Shown: positions 11,901 through 22,697 of the stretch, piece after piece
Numbering within the stretch: the stretch's first letter is position 1
Layout: each line of letters starts with the position of its first letter
Source of the DNA: Naematelia aurantialba
Taxonomy: Eukaryota; Basidiomycota; Tremellomycetes; Tremellales; Naemateliaceae
NCBI GenBank assembly: GCA_021527695.1
Contig: JAKFAO010000006.1
Span: forward strand, 1,612,001 to 1,676,000
DNA length: 64,000 nucleotides
Direction of reading: 5' to 3'
Notes under the pieces: generated by a model
The model's database searches: none
What the model was told of the DNA's origin: nothing
Seen by the model: only the letters and a program-made list of their open reading frames with translations
Position numbers and translations under genes: made by a program

Positions 11901-12788
11901 TCCGCACGGCTGAATCCTCTACGCCCATTCTGCCTTTCCCCTTGCCATTGCCGTTGACCATACGCATTCCAGGGATTGGTACAGAGTCTGTCAGAAGCCG
12001 TTCTGCGCGCAGATAATGCCCCGTTAGAAAATGCGTTTGAGCCAACCAGAAAGCGTCGTTTGCGTCGCCTGCCTAGGTGAGCTTGTCCTCACATGGTACG
12101 ATCAATTTAGCTCACCGGTCCAGGAGAGGACCTTGTCCCCCCAAAATGCAGCTGTCTCGTACAGGTGCTGCATGATCGCGTCGTGCCTCCACAGTCGCAT
12201 ACTGTCCACCATATCCCAATTCAACTCCTCGTCTCCCTCTCCTTCTCCACCCCGCATATCATCATCAGCAGGTGTCCGTTTTCTAGGTGACCGTCTAGCC
12301 TCGGGTTCAGGCGACGGACGCAATCTCGACCCTTCTGCTTTCGAGCGTATCTTGGGTACTTCAGTGCGGGACGATGAAGATGGGCTTGGACGAGGTCGAG
12401 GTGAGACCTGCGCCATGCCCCTATTCCCCTGTGAAGTGGTGGCGCGCTGTAGATGCGGATTGTGCCGTCCAGGAAGGGAGAAGGAAAAGGACGCCGAGGC
12501 ATCGAGGGAGTGATCATGATCATGATCATGCCCGTTCGTAGCGTGTGGGACGGCTGGCGATTCGGGATCGTATATGCCGCCTGTAGCGAAGGGAAAGCTG
12601 TTTGACCCGCGAGCTCGAGCGGCAAAAGAGAAGCTGTCAGACGCATGTGCTCCTGAAGCTGACCCAAAAGAGAAACTGTTGTGCAGCGACGACCGAGCAG
12701 GCAGACGACGGGGCCCTCGAGTAGAGTCAGAACCTGCTCCAGGCGTGAAGTTGAGCGGGTTGGAAGGGGGGTTGGGCGGGGTGAACAT
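8911..12788 (-). CDS. CDC16: Anaphase-promoting complex TPR subunit APC6 (Cdc16/Cut9)
   Basis: An intron-rich gene with at least a dozen exons; the first are 12116-12788, 11824-12068, 11710-11776 and 11621-11667. The first ~190 residues are a disordered Ser/Pro/Arg-rich leader. The rest is a chain of TPR helices. Diagnostic Cut9 stretches are [40 protein letters not shown] and [20 protein letters not shown]. The C-terminus is acidic and polar, ending EESMDIED. In the known complex this subunit forms part of the TPR arm of the APC/C ubiquitin ligase in the nucleus. The ATG at 12786-12788 is the only in-frame start before the conserved part. An intron near 10500-10700 is strongly purine-biased, and another near 9310-9495 carries GGATCGTGAA repeats. 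The gene is divergent from TUP1. Confidence 0.95.
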
Positions 12789-13313
12789 GACTGCTGAGCG
12801 GTCTCCTCCCTGTTCCCTATTGACCCCCTTGACGAGCTTTCAGACGGTGAATAAAGCTGACGACGTTGAATTGAGCTGCCCAAAAATCAAAAAGGTGCAC
12901 TTCCACACGCGACGCGGAAGCAATCTACCAAACAGCGCCCGTTCCTGTTACATTATTACGTAATCAACTGGCTGTACCTTATTCTTGGCTAAAAAAGGAA
13001 ATAAATGGTACGGCGCCGCTCCCCTTTTTCGGCTGAACAGGATCTACGATATTGACACTTCAGACTCTGTCTACTTTGTGTCTCAACTCTATTCTTCTAC
13101 TGTGGTCCTTCATCTTCCATCGATCAAGGACAAGGCAAGGCAGTACAACACCACCACCACCACCACCCCGACTCCCATCCGCCGCACTCCTTTGCAGTCT
13201 TCGAGTGACGCTGCTATCAGAACGGCCGAAGAGGAACAAGGGGAAACCGCTTCTCGCTCGCTCTCGACGTCCCAGTTTGCATTAGCCGGCCCCGGATCCG
13301 GATATCATCCACC
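12789..13313. promoter_or_regulatory. Divergent promoter region, APC6 / TUP1
   Basis: 525 bp separate the two ATGs. The stretch contains CACCAC/CCACCACC pyrimidine-rich DNA near 13145-13170 on the TUP1 side and no coding potential. No TATA box or known factor site could be fixed. Confidence 0.5.
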
Positions 13314-15813
13314 ATGCAACCTCCTACCATCTACAACGTCAGTTCTGTCACTTTACTTGATTCATCCTACCCTTGCCATCCCGTCATTCAACGTGCTCGG
13401 GCCAGTGTGAGAGACTGGGACCGTGTCCCGTCGCCGTGGACCGGCTGACAGCTTGGCAGCATCACAGGCTACCCCCTACCTCGACTCCTTCGGCCAACCC
13501 TTCCGTCCTATCGGCCTCACATGCGCGTCTGAACGAGTTTTTCGACCTCATCAAGGCCGAATTTGACTCGATCGGCGCAGATGGAGGGATTTGGAAGCAG
13601 CAACGCGACGAGTACGAGGCGAAAAGTACGCATCCCGGCGCCTTTTTTCCTTGCCCTCCTTTCCGCCAAGGTGACGCGCTGACCCGATCGTTCCTTCACC
13701 CTCCACAGTACAACAACAGATCAACGAGCTGGGCATGATCCGCCAAAGTCTATATGAGCTCGAATCGACACATGCCAAAGTCCGAAACGAGTCGGTGTCA
13801 TATTCCTCTTTCGTGGAGAAGCGGGAGATGACGGCTGATGAACGTCTGTAGGTATGAAGCGGAGATTCAACGGTTGAGACGCGAGCTCGAGGCAAGAGGA
13901 GGTGCACCTGCCGGCTCGGGACCTGCAAGTCCACCAGACCTGCCGAGAGTAGGCGCAGGCGATGATCGACCAGGCTACGGCACCATGCCTCCCTTCAATG
14001 GCGACCGCGGTAGGTCCCAGTCGTGCTCGCAAAGACTGGGTTACTAATGCCGTTCTGATCTGATAGGACGGTCGCCCTTCCCTGCACCCGGCGGTCCTCG
14101 TGGGCAGTCGGTGGAGCGGCGTGGCATGCCCGGCTCGCCACCTGCTTTGTTGTCCGATCTCGACCCTGAGAACGTCTCGCGTGAATTGAAAAAGGAAGGG
14201 TCAGACTGGTTTGCGGTATGGAGCAGTCAAAGCAAGAAGCAGCTCGACGTGATGCTGGTGCACACTCTTGCACATGAGACGTGGGTCCTTCTTTTGGATC
14301 AATTTCACTTTCAAAGCCTACAGGAGCTGATGATGGGCCGAAGTGTGGTGTGTTGTGTCAAGTTTTCAAATGATGGCAAGTACCTGGCGACGGGATGTAA
14401 TCGGACAGCGCAGATCTACGATGTGAAAGATGGACGAAGAGTTTGGTGAGTTTTCTGTATCTGTAGCATTGAGCAAGAGCCCATCCTCTTAGTGTACTTT
14501 TGGACGAGCAGACCAACCGGACGGGAGACCTGTACATCCGCTCCATATGCTTCTCACCAGATGGAAAGTACCTCGCAACAGGCGCAGAGGACAGACAGAT
14601 TCGAGTGAGTCGCTCGTTCCTTACAAGATGCTTTGCAGCCGCTGACCGCCATTTTTTTCCTTTGTTGTTTCTCTACTCCCTTACTTATCGCTCGTTTCCC
14701 CTCTCACTCTCTCTCTACTCCCTCTGATCTTGATCTGTTTTCCATACTCTACTGGCTACTTTCGGTGCAGATCTGGGACATCAAGCAAAAACGCATCCGT
14801 CATCTCCTCCAAGGGCACATGCAAGAGATCTACTCGCTCGACTTTTCCAGAGACGGTCGTTTCCTGGTATCAGGCTCAGGCGACAAATCGGCTCGTATCT
14901 GGGACATTGAAAAGGGTCAATGCGTATTTGACCTCCGGATCGAGGACTTTATACATAACGAGCACGGACCGATTGACGCGGGTATCACCTCTGTTGCTCG
15001 TGAGTCGTGCTTCCTTGCGGCGAGTGGCTCCAGTAGAGTCATGCTCGATATTACGTGTGGCTCTTTGGAGTTATCTTTTGATGCTAGAGTGGATCCCGCG
15101 GAATGCTTACGACTCGTAGTATCGCCTGATGGCAAGTTGGTCGCCGCGGGCAGTCTTGACACAATGGTCCGAGTATGGAATGTCAACACTGGGCAGCAAG
15201 TGGAGCGGCTCAAGGGACACAAGGACTCTGTCTACTCGTGAGTATATCGTCCGTGGCAGATGAATCAGGCTTAGCCAGACCGTATACCGAATGAATGCTG
15301 ATTATGGGTGGCAGAGTTGCGTTCTCACCTGATGGTAAGACGCTCGTGTCAGGCTCGCTCGACCGGACGTTGCGTGTGTGGGATCTGTCACATACCAAAC
15401 GCGCAGTGGAGGGCCTTGCGCCAGGCTCGAAGGAGTCCGTGGAGAAGGGTCTAGGGACGTGTCAGTCCACATTGAACGGCCACAAAGTGAGTATTTCGGG
15501 GAAATCAATTCCTCGTTCCTCTGTGCTTTATGTCTTGACGGGCCCCTTCCTCCGTTTGACGGACAGATTGCTGACTTGCTCTCAGGACTATGTCCTGTCC
15601 GTCGCCATCTCCCCCGACGGCCAGTGGGTCGTGTCCGGCTCTAAAGACCGCTCGATCCAGTTCTGGAACATCGCCTCTGGTCAAGCGCAGTTTATGCTTC
15701 AGGGCCACAAAAACAGCGTCATCTCGATTGACCTGGCTAGGACAGGCGGGTACCTCGCGAGTGGAAGTGGGGATTGCCAGGCCAGGATCTGGAAGTACGA
15801 GCCAGTGGCGTGA
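13314..15813 (+). CDS. TUP1: Global transcriptional corepressor TUP1 (WD40)
   Basis: Eleven exons: 13314-13337, 13460-13625, 13709-13790, 13852-14009, 14067-14280, 14344-14445, 14493-14604, 14771-14999, 15120-15237, 15315-15486, 15586-15813; 534 residues. The N-terminus reads [14 protein letters not shown], then the Tup_N tetramerisation coiled coil ([20 protein letters not shown] to about residue 120). A Pro/Gly-rich linker and the conserved block [20 protein letters not shown] follow. The C-terminus is a seven-blade WD40 propeller with clear GH...WD spacing ([40 protein letters not shown]). In known fungi the tetramer partners with Ssn6/Cyc8 and is recruited by DNA-bound repressors. The 120-nt intron 15000-15119 has no stop and is 3n long; homology says it is removed (VALSPDGKLV is restored). 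Confidence 0.96.
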
Positions 15814-18060
15814 GGGTTGAAAGAGCATGTTAGTTGACCAGGGCCGTGGCATACAATCACCGGCAATGCAGACGGTCGGGAGATTGGCGAAAAGGTGGAT
15901 GAGGGGAGGTCAAGGGAAGGTATGAGGTTGGGAGGCAAGGGAGGTATGAGGCAAGGAGATGAATGAGCAAGGAACGGTGGGGGAGGAAACAGAATGGGGA
16001 GCATGGCAAGGAACGAGGAGAGAGGGAGGGAAGGAGAGGATGGCACGGGATGAGCGAAGCATGGACATGCACATTTCGCTGAAAAGTCGCTGGAGGGCGG
16101 GGGTGGGCGCGGCCCCACGGACAGTCGAAAACATGTCAAGGGGGGCAAGGGCAAGGAGTGTGATGCCGTGTTTTGCTTCACGAGTAGGGTATCAAAGATT
16201 TCTGACATGACATGGTCCGTGCTGGGCTTCTCGATCGGAGACTTGCAGTCTTCGAGTGCGTCGAATACGTCGAGTATTCAGTCCATTGAGTATTGAGTAG
16301 TCGAGTGCATCGAGTACATTGAAGCTCCCCTCTGGAGACATGAAAAACCGTCTGTGATTCGGGTACTTTTCCGCCGGATCTGACAATTCGGCTGGTCGTC
16401 TGCGAGCCTCAGCGTCATTCAACTCATTTGGTCTTGGACACTCCAAATCCCAACAGCAAGGAGCACATTCACATTAGCGCATCTTGCGTGATCGTATCTT
16501 CCACGAGCTTGCTTTGTGTTGCCGAGTCGACGGCAAGTCGGCTCGCTGTGCGGCCGAAGCAGATAGCGGTGGTTCAACTTCTATTCATCCTCGCCGACCG
16601 ACCACTACTGGCCAGCCACAACCTATACCGACCACTGATCACTGGTCGCCGAGCATCGAGCATAGACACTGATAATCGAGCACGGGGAACAGCACGGACT
16701 CGTGATTTTGGTCCGAGCGCTGTCTTGAGCAAGCTTGCGTGCTTCCCTTCACTCTGACAGTTGAGATACCCCCGCGAGCCGAGCAATATCGCGCTCGCTC
16801 CCTTGATCTTGGCCTTCCTTCTCCCTTCTTCCTTCTCCCTTCTTTCCTCTTCTCTCTTTTCTCTACCTTCTTCTTTCTTCCTCTTCCCTGGGGTGCAAGG
16901 CCGAGACCAATCGAGGCGGACATCAAGCAGCATCTGCGTGGAACACAGGAAGTGTCAACAAGCAGCGGCGGGGACATTGGAAGCGACGAGCACCAGCGGG
17001 GAAACAGCACGCATCAACAAACGACGCCCAGCGGGCCATCGTATGGCGTGATATAGCGTCAATATGGCGACGAGGGCCTCACAAGGGATGCACGGCGCGA
17101 GCGGCGCAATGGAGCATGGTGAGGCTGCTGGTGCTTCTGCGGTCTCTGTTGCTGCTGCTCCTTCCGCTCCTGCTGGTGGTGCGGGTGGGCTGGGCACGGG
17201 CGACGGACAAGGCGGCGGTGCGGGTGACACTGCGGGGTCGGGTGTGCGTGATCGTGAAGGGGTAGGCGCGGAGGGTGGTGCGAAGGGTCAAGGGGTCGGT
17301 GCGATGGTTGATGCGGGGGGCACAGGTCAAGGGAGAGGCAGGAGGGATTGGGCCGCGGACGATAAGCAGGCGAGTGTGAGGAAAGGTCAGTCCCAGTCTG
17401 AGTTGGCCATCTTTCCCCTCCATTCTTGTCCACACCTCTTAACACCCGTCGTCCTCGGGCCACACACTGGCCATCCCTCCTCTTCTATCTTCTCCCATCT
17501 ATCATCTATCATCTATCTTACACCGACACTCACAATCATCATCCCCATCACCATTATCACCAATCACCGCCGTCAGGCTAGCCCTAGCACTAGCGCCGCT
17601 TGGGCCCATCCTTCCCTCGCACATCTCCTTGTCGCCATATCGCCGAGAAGCTGACATTCCCTTTCGATCATTCACCGTCTCCCCTATACTACTCTAACCG
17701 TTGACTCTCACCGTCGACTGTTCCACGGCTGCCTTGACCTTGTGATCTTGACCTTGCTGTGCTCTTGCTGTGATTCTTTGCGGTCGCCTCGACTTTCCGA
17801 CGCCGTTCCTCCGCGACCGCCTACTTGCCCTTCCATTGCCCCCGCCCTTTGCTGTTTGCCCTTCCCCGCGACCTGTCCTTCCGTGATCTACCCTCCTTGG
17901 CGATCTGCCCTTTCTCGGCGATCTTCCTCGGCGACCTTCCCTTGGTCTTCGTCTCGCCTTGATCTGTGACGCACGCTTTCCGTCCAACCTGCCCTTACTC
18001 TGCAAATCGCCTCGCCCTTATCCCGTGACCCACTACTCGCCGTCTCCCCGACTAACCAAC
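15814..18060. other. Long spacer between TUP1 and DUG2
   Basis: The stretch begins with purine-rich DNA (15890-16060) and degenerate TCGAGTG/CGAGTA repeats (16240-16320), and has TTCTTCCTTC-type runs near 16810-16880. An Ala/Gly-rich ORF starts at 17064 (MATRASQGMHGASG...), stays open for about 110 codons to a possible GTCAGT donor at about 17386, and has no recognisable domain or convincing continuation. It could be a small gene or part of the DUG2 leader. I make no gene call. Confidence 0.5.
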
Positions 18061-21000
18061 ATGGCCTCGTACCATGATGCTCACCTGTTGGCGGCGCTAT
18101 ACGATGGACTCGCTACCCCCCCTCTCTCGCCCACCTCGTCTGTGGTCAAACGTCGTTCACCCACCCGTACCGCCTTCTCTCTCCTACCCACTCCCGTCGT
18201 ATCACCCCTCGCTACTCCCATCGACCAATCGCCTGTTTCTACCCCTCTTTCATCCCTACCATTGGGCTCCCTGCTCCCTTCGCAACACCCCAAACCTGTA
18301 CAACCCTACGTCCCCCCGCGTCTGCAAATCGTCACCGACCCAGACTCGCTCACCCGCGAGAAGAAGGGCAAAATGCCGGCTCTGAGCCATCTGCTGAGTG
18401 TAGGCACCGGGCGCGTCCTCTGTCTCGCGGCCGATGAGAAGCATGTCTATGCTGGCTGTCACAGTGCCGACAACGAAATCACGGTGAGCACCCCATATTC
18501 CCGTCATGGCTGACGTCGCAGGTGTTTTCCAGGGCGTCTCTGCAGCCAATTTTCCACCTTTTGGGTCACGAAGGCTCCGTCCTGGCCCTCTTGGTCATCA
18601 AAGAAAAGGGTTGGCTCGTCAGCTCAAGTAGTGAGTCTTCGCTTCCACTGCTTTCTGACACGGGAATTGATGAGCCCAGGCGCGGGTGACGTGCGCATAT
18701 GGTCGACCAAGACACTCCAGCCGATACATATTATCCGTCCTGTCGACTACACCTCGGGCGACATCTACTCGCTCGCTTGGGATAACCGTAATGGCGGTAC
18801 CTTGTACTTTGGTAAGCTGTTCACCCCACCCAGTCGGTCAGAATCCCTGACCCCCGACAGGGTCCCAAAGCGCGTCGATCGAGTGGGTCAACTTTGCCAA
18901 TCCTTCTCACCCCGAAGTCTCGTCTGGTCCTTCCCGTATCCGCAAGCCGTCACTGCCCCAATCCTCCGCCAGCTTCACCTTACCAGTCAATGGCGGCGAG
19001 ACTTCTCCTGGTGGCAAGGGCCATTTGAGCGGTACCTCGACCCCAGCACAGCCAGGTCAGCGATCGGGCCGATATCGACCCCATGCATTCTTCGATAATC
19101 CTCCTCCAGACGTGTCGTCAGGTGCGAACACTCCCAAAGGCAGCTCTGTGTGCCTATCTAGAAGGTCGGACATCTCGGATGCCGACCTGTCTCGCTTGGT
19201 CGCTCACGACCGTTCACCCAGTCAGTCGCCCCAAGAAGGAGCAACGGTAACGTCGGAGCTGGAGGTCATGCCAGAAGCTCGGGTTGCATTTGCACATTAC
19301 GGATACGTCTACGCACTTCATGTGGTTCCTCGCCCAAACGGCTGTGCTTGGCTAGTGTCAGGAAGCGGCGACTGCGATATTAAGATCTGGTCGTGCGAGC
19401 CTAGCGGCGGGCTCCGACTCTTGAGGACATTCGATAATCTCGATGGCGCGGTTCTGTCCTTTGCAGTACGTGACTCACTGTTATTTGCTGGATTGCAAGA
19501 TGGAGAAATTGTCGTGTGGGATCTAGAGACGGGAGCGTTGATTCGTACCATCGAGGCACACGACTCCGACGTCCTCACCATGTCGGTACTAGGAACCGAT
19601 GTCTACACGGCTGCCGCGGACGGCAAGGTCCTGCGCGTCAACGAGGTGTTCGACTGTACGGCTGCTTTCAAGGCACATAATGGGATCATCCTGAGCTCGA
19701 CGATTGTCAAGGGAGACAAGGACAGATGGGATTTTATTACCGCAGGCAACGACTCTTACGTCAAGGTGGGCCTCGTTCCTATATCCGCCTCCAGTATCCT
19801 AAATCCTCCTTCATCTTATAGATCCCCCTTCAGTCTCCTAATCTCTCCCCGTCTTCTAAGTTCTCCTTCAGTCTGCTCTATGCCGCCGTAGTGCACGCCA
19901 CTGATACGCTGATAGGTTTGGACTATCGATCCGCCGACGGCACCAGGGCATGATACTGAGGTGGATGTGGAGGGAGAGGGTGATGTCATGCTCTATGCTC
20001 TATCTAAATTGGTGGCTATCCCGACCGTCAGCGACGAGCAACATCGCGAGGAGTGAGTATCTCCCCTTTCTCGTGCTGGCGAGCGGGCCTAGAATTCTGG
20101 CCGGTGCCTTCTGGGTGTTACACTGGATCACGAGGCAGGTTAATGACCAAAACCAGTTGTCGGCAAGGGGCACATCTTCTCAAGAACATCTTGACTCAGC
20201 TTGGTGCCCAGTCAGAGGTTGTGAGCTCCTGAACACCGCGGCTCCCTGCTACGGTGCTGATGAATGCAGCTATCAGGAGAACAAGGGAGGAACCCACTAG
20301 TCCTGGCAACCTTTTCGGGTCGGGATACTGGCAAATCCCGCAAGCGGTTGTTGTTCTACGGTCAGCTCAGCAGATCTCAGTTGAGGCGATTCGAGCTGAT
20401 CCCCGAGTACAGGGCATTACGACGTGCAGCCAGCTGCGGAGAGTGACTGGGAGACGGATCCTTATCAGCTCTCAGGGAGGAATGGGCAAGTCGACATCTC
20501 CTCATTCAGCTTTCAGCACCCGTCCTAGCTGCCTGGCTCTGGCCTTATCGTGATCCATCCAGACTTCTGGCTCCATCCATTCTGCTAATAAGCTTCATCG
20601 TTTACCGGATTGCGCACTCTTTGTGTTGTCCTTGACTGATACTGTATAGGTATCTGTATGGCCGAGGCGTATCGGATAACAAAGGCCCGATCATGGCTGT
20701 TGCCTGCGCGGCGGCGTCACTTCGCCAGCGAAGAGAGCTGGATGTTGATCTGGTCATGTTGATTGAGGGGGAGGAAGAGGCTGGTTCGAGAGGGTTTGCA
20801 CCAACGGTCCGGAAGCACAAGGTGTGTCATCATTTCATCTCATTGAACGTACCACCATCGCCAGTTTTATCATTTCCTCATTGTCTTCCTTATCACCACC
20901 CGCTCATTCCCATCACCACCCGCTCATTCCCATCACCACCCGCTCATTCCCATCACCACCATCATCACGTTCATCTTGAGGCGTCACGTCATCAATGGTC

Positions 21001-22239
21001 TGTGCTGATTGACAGGACGCCATCGGTCACATCGACGCCGTCCTGCTGTCCAACTCGACCTGGATTGGCGAATCCGACCCATGTGTCGTCTTCGGCATGA
21101 GAGGAGTTGTATACGCCAACCTCGCAGTGTGGAGTGCCAGCGAGGACGCTCACTCCGGCGTGGATGGTGGTATCGTTGCGGAACCGATGTTTGATATGGT
21201 GCGAGTCTTGCACACTCTTGCCGATTCGGACGGCGTCAAGCTGCCTGGATTTTGTGAGTCATTCACTGCAAATCTTCGTGGTCACGATTCAGGAATCTGA
21301 TGCACGTGCCAGACGACCATGTGCGACCGCAGACGGCGGAAGAGTCGCAGTTATTGTCTGCCGTTGCGTCTGCGTCGAACCGCTCCGTCAAGGAATTGAT
21401 CAAGGTGTGGCGTCAACCGAGCTTTAGTATCGCCAACATCTCTGCCGGCGGTCCTGCCAACAAGACGGTCATCCCGAAGCGCGTTACTGCGGATATCAGT
21501 ATGCGGCTAGTCCCAGATCAGGTGAGCTACCGAGCCTCCGTGACCAGCCTCAGTACCCGCAGTGGCAATGCACAGGGCAAATTTATCTTGGCCTCGGCTG
21601 AGCCCCCACTGAGCCTGGCTGACACATGCTAAGGATCTGAAAACCATCGTCGAGTCACTGAAGACCTTTTGCCAAAATACATTTCAGTCCCTCGCTTCTT
21701 CCAACAAGTTCGAAATCACCGTGACCCACTCGGCGTCATGGTGGCTGGCGTCTTTGACTTCGCCTTACCTCCAGGCCCTGGAGGAGTCGGTCAAGGATGT
21801 TTGGGGCGTGGCGCCCTTGAAGATCAGAGAGGGTGGGACGGTGCCGACTATTTGTTTTTTGGAGCAAGAGTTTGGCGCGCCGTGTGTGCATTTGCCACTT
21901 GGTCAGGTGGGTCCCCGGGTCGGCGGGGAAATCTTTCCTCCCCAGTGTTCTACCTATTCTCCTTTCCCGGTCCTACTTGGTTAGGGGACTTGCCTCGCTA
22001 CGGCAGAAAATCCTCCACTGTCCACGCCAGGACCCTTGCTGTCCTGATTTCTTTGTTTTGCATATCGATCTCTTTCTCGTGCTGTTAAGAATTGAGTGAA
22101 GCGGAATACCAGGCTGATCCATATTCCACCGTAGGCATCAGACGCGGGACATTTGGCAAACGAGAGGATGCGGCTGCTGAATCTGAGAAACGGGAAACGC
22201 GTCGTCAAGGCTTACTTGACGCGCGTGGCGAGTATCTAG
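18061..22239 (+). CDS. DUG2: DUG2-type WD40 plus M20 peptidase-like protein of glutathione degradation
   Basis: Thirteen exons: 18061-18483, 18522-18630, 18680-18811, 18861-19765, 19916-20052, 20157-20220, 20270-20360, 20413-20485, 20650-20821, 21016-21253, 21313-21521, 21634-21906, 22135-22239; 976 residues. The N-terminal half is a WD40 propeller (YVYALHVVPRPNGCAWLVSG; FAGLQDGEIVVWDLETGAL). The C-terminal half is an M20 metallopeptidase fold: YGHYDVQPA, GRGVSDNKGP, IEGEEEAGS and SDAGHLANER carry most metal-site residues. The WD40-M20 fusion is the Dug2 arrangement; in yeast Dug2 works with the amidotransferase Dug3 to open the gamma-glutamyl bond of glutathione in the cytosol. At the site where active M20 enzymes have Ser-Asp, this protein has LLSNSTW, i.e. 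Asn. The intron 20486-20649 is GC-AG. The start at 18061 gives MASYHDAHLLAALYDG; in-frame ATGs further upstream lie in low-complexity DNA. Confidence 0.93.
20891..20970 (+). repeat. 20-nt tandem repeat inside a DUG2 intron
   Basis: The unit CGCTCATTCCCATCACCACC occurs three times perfectly at 20901-20960, with a partial copy before and a decaying one after. It lies entirely in the intron 20822-21015. Confidence 0.95.
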
Positions 22240-22697
22240 GATTGGGGGGGAGCCAGTCAAGCTGTCGGGTAGTTGAGCAATCCAGAAGTCGAGCAGTCGA
22301 TCAGTGAGGTCTTTGAGTCGAGCATGTGAGCATTCGAGTGTCTGAGCAGTCTAGTATTCGAGCAGTCCATCGGTCCGAAGTTTGTAGTCGAGACGTGAGA
22401 GAGGCTTGAGGGCTGAGTAGGCTGAAGCTCGTTGTGATGTAGGTCAGACGAGGCCGGAGGATCAGTCATCGGATGCAGTCAGCGTAAAAGTACACGTAGT
22501 TTGGTCTGCATCGCAAGTCCCACTCGCGTATAAGCAACGTTCCTGCATGGTCTATGTGGTATTATCGATAATCGTATCGTTCAGGGCAGTTCAAGGGGCA
22601 TCTGTCTTAGAAATCTCCGTATCCAAGGAAAAGGAACTGTAGAATATATGTAGTCTCAGTACATGATGCGGTATATGGGGACGAGTCCGTCGCGGGA
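22240..22697. repeat. Convergent spacer with degenerate GAGCAGTC-type repeats
   Basis: This lies between the DUG2 stop and the phytoene desaturase stop. From about 22255 to 22385, variants of GTCGAGCAGTC / GAGCATTCGAG recur every 10-16 nt. There is no ORF of interest. It presumably contains both 3' UTRs and terminators. Confidence 0.65.

Noticed and set aside
17064..17654. An Ala/Gly-rich ORF upstream of DUG2
   Set aside because: It has a usable ATG and about 110 biased codons, but no domain and no convincing downstream exon. It is kept as a note in the spacer entry, not as a gene.
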